Positions 52,095 to 64,000 of a stretch of DNA of 64,000 nt are shown here, piece by piece. Positions within the stretch are counted from its first letter, which is position 1, and each line of letters starts with the position of its first letter. Under the pieces are notes generated by a model. It worked only from the letters and a program-made list of their open reading frames with translations, ran no database searches and had not been told where the DNA came from. Made by a program: the position numbers and the translations under genes. Origin of the DNA: Mycobacterium decipiens (GTDB lineage Bacteria; Actinomycetota; Actinomycetes; Mycobacteriales; Mycobacteriaceae); NCBI RefSeq assembly GCF_963853665.1, contig NZ_OY970459.1:2356001-2420000 (forward strand), written 5' to 3'.

Positions 52095-52977
52095 CCCTGA
52101 ATACCACCGCGATACCCACCCAGGTGAAGGCGCAGGTGCTGGCCGAGGCCCTGCCCTGGCTCAAGCAGCTGCACGGCAAGGTCGTCGTTGTGAAGTACGG
52201 CGGCAACGCGATGACCGACGACGCGCTGCGGCGCGCGTTCGCCGCCGATATGGCGTTTCTGCGCAACTGTGGCATCTATCCGGTGGTGGTACATGGCGGG
52301 GGACCGCAGATCACCGCCATGCTGCGGCGGCTTGGCATCGCGGGTGACTTCAAGGGCGGATTCCGGGTCACCACACCCGAAGTGCTCGACGTGGCCCGGA
52401 TGGTCTTGTTTGGGCAGGTGGGCCGCGAGCTGGTCAACCTGATCAACGCGCACGGACCGTATGCCGTTGGTATCACCGGTGAAGACGCGCAACTGTTCAC
52501 TGCGGTGCGGCGTAGTGTCACCGTCGACGGTGTGGCCACCGACATCGGCCTGGTTGGAGACGTCGATCAGGTCAACACCGCGGCGATGCTGGATCTCATT
52601 GCAGCGGGCCGTATTCCAGTGGTGTCGACGCTCGCGCCGGATGCCGACGGCGTGGTGCACAACATCAATGCCGACACCGCCGCGGCGGCGGTGGCCGAAG
52701 CTTTGGGGGCCGAAAAGTTGTTGATGCTTACCGATGTCGAAGGGCTGTACACCAGTTGGCCGGACCCGGGTTCGCTGGTCAGCGAAATCGATACCGCGAC
52801 ACTGGCGCAACTGCTGCCCACGTTGGAGTCGGGCATGATCCCCAAGGTCGAGGCCTGTCTGCGGGCGGTCGATGGTGGCGTGCCCAGCGCCCATGTTATC
52901 GACGGGCGGGTCGAACATTGTGTGCTGGTGGAGTTGTTCACCGAAGCTGGCACCGGCACCAAGGTGGTGAGCCGCCG

Positions 52978-52981
<4 letters not shown>
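52091..52981 (+). CDS. argB: Acetylglutamate kinase
   Basis: 296 residues of the amino-acid kinase fold: [12 protein letters not shown] at the start (phosphate-binding Lys and GG), VVHGGGPQI (substrate loop), the [10 protein letters not shown] and [12 protein letters not shown] regions near the nucleotide site, and [14 protein letters not shown]. It phosphorylates N-acetylglutamate, usually the arginine-feedback-controlled step; hexameric inhibited forms carry an N-terminal helix like the one seen before residue 25. Coupled to argJ upstream and argD downstream by ATGA overlaps. Confidence 0.96.
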
Positions 52982-55570
<2,589 letters not shown>

Positions 55571-55582
55571 GGAGATTGGTTC

Positions 55583-58197
<2,615 letters not shown>

Positions 58198-58213
58198 GCG
58201 AATACCCGTTCCT

Positions 58214-58242
58214 TTGCCGGTGAATTCTTGGCACGCTAAACT
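58214..58242 (+). promoter_or_regulatory. Probable promoter of pks10
   Basis: TTGCCG (58214-58219), exactly 17 nt, TAAACT (58237-58242): a good sigma-A-type arrangement. The start would be near 58249, about 58 bases before the pks10 ATG. Confidence 0.5.
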
Positions 58243-58306
58243 TCGGGCTCAAAGTGACCCGATTGAACCATCTGGCCTTGATGTTCGTATCAAAGGGGTG
58301 GGACCA

Positions 58307-59368
58307 ATGAGCGTCATCGCAGGCGTGTTCGGTGCGTTGCCACCATATCGCTATTCCCAGCATGAGCTCACCGACTCGTTCGTCAACGTCCCGGACTTCG
58401 AGGGTTACGAAGACATTGTTCGTCAGCTGCATGCCAGCGCAAAGGTCAACAGCCGCCACCTGGTCCTGCCGCTGGAGAGGTATCCGGGGCTGACCGACTT
58501 TGGCGAGGCAAACGCGATCTTCATCGAGAAGGCCGTGGATCTGGGCGTCGAAGCCCTGGTCGGTTCGCTCGATGATGCCGGCCTGCAACCCCGCGACCTC
58601 GATGTGCTCATCACCACCACGGTCACCGGTCTTGCGGTGCCGTCACTGGATGCCAGGATCGCGGGGCGGCTGGGGTTACGCGCCGATGTGCGGCGGGTGC
58701 CGCTGTTCGGCCTGGGCTGTGTGGCCGGGGCGGCCGGGGTCGCCCGGCTGCACGACTATCTGCGGGGTGCCCCGGACGGCGTCGCGGCCCTGGTCGCGGT
58801 CGAGCTTTGTTCGCTCACCTATCCGGGATACAAGCCAACGCTCGCGGGTCTGGTTGGCAGCGCGCTGTTTGCTGACGGGGCCGCGGCCGTGGTGGCCGTT
58901 GGGGAGAGTCGCGCCGAAGACGTCGGGGCACGCGGCCCGGACATCCTTGATTCGCGCAGCCATCTCTACCCCGACTCGCTGCGCACCATGGGCTATGACG
59001 TCGGCGCCGCCGGGTTCGAGCTTGTCTTGTCTCGGGACCTGGCGGCCGTTGTCGAGCAGCACCTGGGCAAAGATGTGACCACGTTCCTGTCCGCGCACGG
59101 TTTGAGCACCACCGACATCGGCGCCTGGGTGACCCACCCCGGAGGCCCCAAGATCATCAACGCGATCACCGAAACCTTGGCTCTGCCGCCGGACGCCCTC
59201 GAGCTGACCTGGCGCTCCCTGGGGGAAATCGGCAATTTGTCGTCGGCGTCGGTACTGCATGTGCTGCGGGACACCATCGCCAAGCCACCGCCCAGCGGAA
59301 GCCCGGGACTGATGATCGCGATGGGTCCCGGATTCTGTTCCGAACTCGTGCTGCTGCGCTGGCACTGA
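58307..59368 (+). CDS. pks10: Type III polyketide synthase (chalcone synthase-like)
   Basis: 353 residues from ATG 58307, the length of H37Rv Pks10. A thiolase-fold homodimeric condensing enzyme with catalytic Cys138 in [11 protein letters not shown], His in WVTHPGGPK and Asn in [12 protein letters not shown], the Cys-His-Asn triad of type III PKS. These enzymes extend an acyl-CoA starter with malonyl-CoA without an acyl carrier protein; in mycobacteria, members make long-chain alkylpyrones or phenolic lipids, and Pks10 with Pks7 has been connected to dimycocerosate-type lipid production. The frame is open upstream to 58214, but AAAGGGG before ATG 58307 fixes the start. pks7 follows 203 bases later. 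Confidence 0.93.
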   Translation: MSVIAGVFGALPPYRYSQHELTDSFVNVPDFEGYEDIVRQLHASAKVNSRHLVLPLERYPGLTDFGEANAIFIEKAVDLGVEALVGSLDDAGLQPRDLDVLITTTVTGLAVPSLDARIAGRLGLRADVRRVPLFGLGCVAGAAGVARLHDYLRGAPDGVAALVAVELCSLTYPGYKPTLAGLVGSALFADGAAAVVAVGESRAEDVGARGPDILDSRSHLYPDSLRTMGYDVGAAGFELVLSRDLAAVVEQHLGKDVTTFLSAHGLSTTDIGAWVTHPGGPKIINAITETLALPPDALELTWRSLGEIGNLSSASVLHVLRDTIAKPPPSGSPGLMIAMGPGFCSELVLLRWH

Positions 59369-59571
59369 TTCGCCGTGAACTTTCCCTCGTGCCGTAGGAC
59401 CTCGCTTTTCGGGCCTTGAGACGTGATAGTGATGCGACGGCGACAAATCGGCGAGGCGAATGACCCGGGCCGCCTCGAGGTGTCCGACTCGACTGTCGCT
59501 ACCGATGCACGCGCCGCGCCTGTCGCGCCGATCTTCACCCGTTCGTTCGAGTAGCACGGAAGGGCGGGTTA

Positions 59572-62500
59572 ATGGACAGCACCCACGAAGAGCTCGTCAA
59601 AGCCTTGCGCAAGTCGCTGAAGGAAAACGAGCGACTGAAGCGACAGAACCGGGACCAGCTGGCCCGGGCCACTGAGCCGGTGGCGGTGGTGGGGATGGGT
59701 TGCCGCTATCCGGGCGGGGTGGACTCGCCCGAGGCGTTGTGGGAGATGGTGGCGCAGCGTCGTGACGTGGTCTCGGAGTTCCCGGAAGATCGGGGCTGGG
59801 ATCTGGCCGAGCTGTTTGATTCGGATCCGGACGCGGTGGGGAAGTCCTATACCCGGTGCGGCGGGTTCTTGATGGACGTCGCCGATTTTGACGCCGAGTT
59901 TTTCGGGATCGCGCCCAGCGAGGTGCTGGCGATGGATCCCCAGCAGCGGCTGTTGTTGGAGGTGGCGTGGGAAGCGCTGGAGCGCGCGGGCATCGACCCG
60001 CTCACGTTGCGGGGTTCGGCGACCGGGGTGTTTGCCGGGGTGTTCCACGGCTCGTACGGGGGCCAAGGCCGAGTGCCCGGCGACCTGGAGCGCTACGGGC
60101 TGCGTGGTTCGACGTTGAGTGTGGCCTCGGGGCGGGTGGCGTATGCGCTGGGGTTGGAGGGCCCTGCGGTGTCGGTCGACACGGCGTGCTCCTCGTCGTT
60201 GGTCGCGTTGCATTTGGCGGTGCAGTCGTTACGGTCGCGGGAATGCGATCTGGCGCTGGCCGGTGGCGTCACCGTGATGGCCACCCCGGCGATGTTCATC
60301 GAATTCAGTCGGCAGCGGGCACTTTCTGCCGACGGTCGATGCAAGGCCTATGCGGGTGCGGCCGACGGGACCGGGTTCTCCGAGGGCGCTGGGGTGCTTG
60401 TCGTCGAGCGATTGACGGATGCGCAGCGATTGGGGCACCCGGTGCTGGCGGTGGTGCGCGGGTCCGCGGTGAATCAGGACGGTGCCTCCAACGGCTTGGC
60501 GACGCCGAATGGGCCGTCGCAGCAGCGGGTAATCCGGGCGGCGTTGGCCAGTGCGCGGCTTAGCGCGGCGGAGGTGGATGTGGTCGAGGGGCATGGGACG
60601 GGCACCATGCTGGGGGATCCGATTGAAGCGCAAGCAATCTTGGCGACGTACGGCCAGGGCCGCAGCGAGCCGCTTTGGTTGGGGTCGATCAAATCGAACA
60701 TGGGTCATACGTCGGCCGCGGCGGGAGCGGCCGGGGTGATCAAGATGGTGCAGGCGATGCGGCATGGAATGATGCCGGCGACGCTGCATGTGGATGTTCC
60801 TACTCCGCATGTGGATTGGTCGGCGGGTTCGGTGTCGTTGTTGGCCCAACCGCGGGCCTGGCCGGTTCAGGGACGGCCGCGGCGGGCCGGGGTGTCGTCG
60901 TTTGGGATAAGCGGCACCAACGCGCATGTGATTGTCGAGCAGGCTCCCGCATTGGAAGATGTTGCCGCACCCGGTGATAACCAGCCGGGCACCGGGCCGT
61001 GGGTGTTATCTGCCCGGTCGGCGTCGGCGTTGGCGAACCAGGCGCAGCGCTTGCTGGCCTGGGTGCGTGCTGACGAACGCTTGCGCGCGCTCGATGTGGG
61101 GTGGTCGTTGGTCAATACCCGGTCGGTGTTTGAGCATCGGGTCGTGATTGTGGGCGCCGACCGCGCGCAGTTGATGGACAGGCTGGCGGGCCTGGTGGCC
61201 GGCGAGCCGGGTGCGGGAGTGGTGATGGGTCGCGCCCGGTCGGTAGGCAAGACGATATTCGTGTTTCCTGGCCAAGGGTCGCAGTGGCTGGGCATGGGTG
61301 CCCAATTGCTTGACACGTCACCGGTATTCACCGATCAGATGCACCGATGCGACAAGGCGCTCGGTGAGCATGTCCAGTGGTCGTTGATCGACGTCGTCCG
61401 GGGGTCCGCGGGTGCGCCTGGCCTCGATCGGGTGGACGTAGTGCAGCCGGTGCTGTGGGCGGTCATGGTGTCACTGGCCCAGTTGTGGCGGTCAGTGGGT
61501 GTGGTGCCCGACGCGGTCATTGGGCATTCTCAGGGGGAGATCGCGGCGGCGTACGTGGCGGGTGCGCTGTCGTTGGAAGACGCGGCTCGGGTGGTGGCGC
61601 TGCGGAGCCGGTTGTTGGTGCGGTTGGCCGGTGCCGGTGGCATGGTTTCGCTGGCCTGCCGGCGGTCGCGGGCCGAGAAGTTGATGTCGCAATGCGGAGA
61701 TCGACTCAATGTCGCTGCGGTCAACGGTGTTTCGTCAGTCGTGCTAGCAGGCGAGGCTGATGCTTTGGAGGAGCTGATCGGCCGCTGCGAGGCCGAGGAC
61801 ATTCGTGCCCGCAGGATCGACGTTGACTATGCGTCGCATTCCGCCCAGGTCGACGCCATCCGGGAGGACCTCGCCGGGGCACTGGAAGGTATCGAGCCGC
61901 ATGCTTCGTCGGTGGCGTTCTTCTCGACGGTTACCGGCGAACTCACCGACACCGCCGGTCTGGACGCCGAGTACTGGTTCCGAAGTATCCGCCAGACGGT
62001 GCAGTTCGAACGGGCCGTCCGCAACGCTTTTCACGATGGGTACCACGTGTTCGTCGAATCCAGCCCGCATCCGGTATTGCTCACCAGCATAGAGGAAACG
62101 CTGGCTGACTGTGGTCGCGGCGCTGCGGGTGAACCGATCATCATTCCGACGCTGGGCCGCGACGATGGCGGGGTTGAGCGGTTTTGGCTGTCGATGGGGC
62201 AGGCGCACGTTGCGGGTGTGGGCGTCGACTGGGCCGGTGCGTTCCAGGGCCTGGGTGGACAACGGGTGGAGTTGCCAACGTACGGGTTTGTGCGCCAGCG
62301 GTTCTGGCTGGACGGCCGGAGAGCTGCTGGCGGAGACCTGAGTGGCGTGGGCTTGCTGGGCACCGAGCATGGGTTGTTGGGTGCGGTGGTGGAGCGGCCC
62401 GATTCGGGTGGGGTGGTGTTGACGGGCCGGGTATCGATGGTGGCTCAACCGTGGTTGGCCGATCATGCGGTGGGTTCGGCGGTGCTGTTCCCGGGTGCGG

Positions 62501-64000
62501 GGTTCGTGGAGTTGGTATTGCGGGCCGGTGACGAGGTGGGGTGTGCTGCGCTCGAGGAGTTGACGCTGCTGGCTCCGTTGGTGCTGCCGGCGGGTTGGAT
62601 TCGGCTGCAGGTGGTGGTGGGCGGCGTAGGGGCGTCGGGTTCTCGAAAGGTATCCGTGTATTCGGCAGCTGGCCATCCCGATTCGACTTCGGAATGGACG
62701 CTGCACGCGCAGGGCCTGTTGGGGGTCGAGTCGGTGCGGCCGAGCACGGATCTGTCGGTGTGGCCGCCGGTGGGGGCGCAGGCGATGGACGTCGCTGATG
62801 GGTACGAGGTGTTGGCGGCGCGGGGGTATGAGTATGGTCCTGCGTTTCGGGGTTTGCGGGCGTTGTGGCGGCGCGGTGCCGAGGTCTTCGCCGACGCCGT
62901 TGTTCCGGAGGGCCTGGCGGTTCGGGGGTTTGGGATTCATCCGGTGCTGTTGGATGCGGCGTTGCACGCCTGGGGAATCGTTGAGGATGGGGAGCAGACG
63001 ATGCTGCCATTCTCGTGGCAGGGGGTCTGCTTGCACGCGGCAGGGGCTTCGCGGGTCCGGGTGAGACTGGCGCGGGTGGGCGAGGGCGTCGTGTCGGTGG
63101 AGTTGGCCGATTCGCAAGGGTTGCCGGTGTTGTCGGTGCGGCAGCTGAGGGTGCGTCGGGTGTCGGCGGCCGCGCTCTCGGCGGCGGCCGCCGGTGGCAG
63201 CGGGCTGCTGGAGGTGGCATGGACGCCGATGCCGCTGGGGAGCTACTGCATTGGTGAGGGCATGGTGGTGTGGGAGCTGGCGCCGCACGCCGACGCGGAG
63301 GCCACCGGAGGTCTAATCGCGGCGGTGTATCGGGGTGTGCACGAGGCGTTGGGGGTGTTGCAGTCGTGGCTGGCCAGTGACGCGGCTGGGCTGCGCGTGG
63401 TGGTGACGCGCGGGGCGGTGGGGCTGGCCGATGACGAAGTCACCGATTTGGTGGGTGCCGCGGTGTGGGGGTTGGTGCGTTCCGCTCAGGCTGAGCACCC
63501 GGGTCGGTTGGTGTTGGTCGACACCGACGGGTCGGTAGATGTTGGGGACGTGGTGGGTTCCGCCGTCCGGTCCGGTGAACCGCAGTTGCTGATTCGGCGG
63601 GGTGCGGTGTACGCGGCGCGGCTTGCCTCGGTAGCGGCGGGGTTGGCTTTGCCTTCGGGATCCGCTGGGGGGTGGCGGTTGGTCGCCGGTGGTGGCGGGA
63701 CCTTGGCGGATGTGGTGGTGGCACCCATTGCCCGGGTGGAGCTGGCGGCGGGACAGGTCCGGGTGGCCGTGGGTGCGGTTGGGGTGAACTTCCGGGATGT
63801 CTTGGTGGCGTTGGGGATGTACCCCGGCGCGGCGGAGTTGGGGGTCGAAGGCGCCGGGTTGGTCGTTGAGGTCGGTCCTCAGGTGACCGGTTTGGCCGTT
63901 GGCGACCGGGTGCTGGGGTTGTTGGGGCTGGTGGGTTCGGAGGCGGTCGTGGATGCGCGGTTGGTGACCGTGGTGCCGGCGGGCTGGTCGTTGGTGGAGG
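59572..64000 (+). CDS. pks7: Modular type I polyketide synthase Pks7, partial (3' end beyond window)
   Basis: 1,476 codons with no stop before the window end. Order seen: an N-terminal coiled-coil docking helix (1-35); a ketosynthase (about 37-465) with Cys206 in DTACSSS, His341 in EGHGTGT and His379 in NMGHT; an acyltransferase (about 560-870) with Ser653 in GHSQGE and YASH at 753-756, which predicts methylmalonyl-CoA; a dehydratase (about 935-1210) with His965 in [10 protein letters not shown] and Asp1128 in LLDAALH; and the beginning of an enoylreductase ([20 protein letters not shown], about 1400-1420). KR and ACP are expected beyond. GAAGGG precedes the ATG. The docking helix implies an upstream acyl-ACP or PKS partner. 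Confidence 0.95.
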   Translation, partial: MDSTHEELVKALRKSLKENERLKRQNRDQLARATEPVAVVGMGCRYPGGVDSPEALWEMVAQRRDVVSEFPEDRGWDLAELFDSDPDAVGKSYTRCGGFLMDVADFDAEFFGIAPSEVLAMDPQQRLLLEVAWEALERAGIDPLTLRGSATGVFAGVFHGSYGGQGRVPGDLERYGLRGSTLSVASGRVAYALGLEGPAVSVDTACSSSLVALHLAVQSLRSRECDLALAGGVTVMATPAMFIEFSRQRALSADGRCKAYAGAADGTGFSEGAGVLVVERLTDAQRLGHPVLAVVRGSAVNQDGASNGLATPNGPSQQRVIRAALASARLSAAEVDVVEGHGTGTMLGDPIEAQAILATYGQGRSEPLWLGSIKSNMGHTSAAAGAAGVIKMVQAMRHGMMPATLHVDVPTPHVDWSAGSVSLLAQPRAWPVQGRPRRAGVSSFGISGTNAHVIVEQAPALEDVAAPGDNQPGTGPWVLSARSASALANQAQRLLAWVRADERLRALDVGWSLVNTRSVFEHRVVIVGADRAQLMDRLAGLVAGEPGAGVVMGRARSVGKTIFVFPGQGSQWLGMGAQLLDTSPVFTDQMHRCDKALGEHVQWSLIDVVRGSAGAPGLDRVDVVQPVLWAVMVSLAQLWRSVGVVPDAVIGHSQGEIAAAYVAGALSLEDAARVVALRSRLLVRLAGAGGMVSLACRRSRAEKLMSQCGDRLNVAAVNGVSSVVLAGEADALEELIGRCEAEDIRARRIDVDYASHSAQVDAIREDLAGALEGIEPHASSVAFFSTVTGELTDTAGLDAEYWFRSIRQTVQFERAVRNAFHDGYHVFVESSPHPVLLTSIEETLADCGRGAAGEPIIIPTLGRDDGGVERFWLSMGQAHVAGVGVDWAGAFQGLGGQRVELPTYGFVRQRFWLDGRRAAGGDLSGVGLLGTEHGLLGAVVERPDSGGVVLTGRVSMVAQPWLADHAVGSAVLFPGAGFVELVLRAGDEVGCAALEELTLLAPLVLPAGWIRLQVVVGGVGASGSRKVSVYSAAGHPDSTSEWTLHAQGLLGVESVRPSTDLSVWPPVGAQAMDVADGYEVLAARGYEYGPAFRGLRALWRRGAEVFADAVVPEGLAVRGFGIHPVLLDAALHAWGIVEDGEQTMLPFSWQGVCLHAAGASRVRVRLARVGEGVVSVELADSQGLPVLSVRQLRVRRVSAAALSAAAAGGSGLLEVAWTPMPLGSYCIGEGMVVWELAPHADAEATGGLIAAVYRGVHEALGVLQSWLASDAAGLRVVVTRGAVGLADDEVTDLVGAAVWGLVRSAQAEHPGRLVLVDTDGSVDVGDVVGSAVRSGEPQLLIRRGAVYAARLASVAAGLALPSGSAGGWRLVAGGGGTLADVVVAPIARVELAAGQVRVAVGAVGVNFRDVLVALGMYPGAAELGVEGAGLVVEVGPQVTGLAVGDRVLGLLGLVGSEAVVDARLVTVVPAGWSLVE

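Noticed and set aside
61744..63288. Long antisense reading frame (514 codons) opposite pks7, plus others of 200-360 codons there
   Set aside because: The product is His/Arg/Gln/Pro-rich low-complexity sequence with no domain; it is the expected shadow of GC-biased third positions in the PKS gene.

Overview
The window comes from a GC-rich slow-growing Mycobacterium very close to the M. tuberculosis complex. Gene order matches what I remember of M. tuberculosis H37Rv from tesB1/Rv1619 to pks7 (Rv1618-Rv1661) almost gene for gene, including PE17, PE_PGRS30, lysX and the arg operon. It does not look like the complex itself: proteins differ from the remembered H37Rv sequences by many substitutions, the membrane adenylyl cyclase Rv1625c is present as two tandem genes, and an extra LysE-type transporter sits between polA and rpsA. 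A relative such as M. decipiens, M. lacus, M. riyadhense or M. kansasii would fit; I cannot tell which.

Layout. 1-8 kb: end of a TesB thioesterase, an MprF-like membrane protein, and the cydABDC operon (cytochrome bd oxidase plus its CydDC exporter) on the minus strand with a DUF308 membrane protein downstream. 8-12 kb: two tandem class III adenylyl cyclases, an unusual 74-nt tRNA with anticodon CAA, and pdtaR (ANTAR antiterminator). 12-20 kb: a thiolase/DUF35 pair, polA, the LysE-family gene, rpsA, coaE. 20-30 kb: uvrB, an MFS exporter, the LAM-capping mannosyltransferase, a universal stress protein, a metallo-beta-lactamase-fold hydrolase and uvrA. 30-36 kb: Rv1638A, an esterase and lysX on the minus strand. 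36-38 kb: infC-rpmI-rplT-tsnR behind a long leader with an intrinsic terminator. 38-49 kb: a DUF2236 protein behind a palindromic operator, PE17, a soluble adenylate cyclase, a rhomboid-like protein, pheST, PE_PGRS30. 50-58 kb: argCJBDFRGH, nearly all start/stop-overlapping, behind an ARG-box-like palindrome. 58-64 kb: the type III PKS pks10 and the start of the modular type I PKS pks7, cut by the window end in its enoylreductase domain.

How it works together. Much of the window is core metabolism and information processing: respiration under low oxygen, translation factors and ribosomal proteins, phenylalanyl-tRNA synthetase, nucleotide excision repair and arginine synthesis. Around it is lineage-specific surface and lipid biology (PE proteins, LAM capping, lysyl-phosphatidylglycerol, polyketides). 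Two themes stand out. Three class III cyclases and a homologue of a cAMP-binding universal stress protein lie within 33 kb. And uvrA and uvrB, although 6.7 kb apart, both carry the RecA-independent (PafBC-type) damage promoter motif TTGTCRGTG-N8-TANNNT. Several genes (uvrB, polA, Rv1637c-like, Rv1628c-like, Rv1647-like) have a TANNNT -10 hexamer 6-7 nt before the start codon, the arrangement of leaderless mycobacterial mRNAs.
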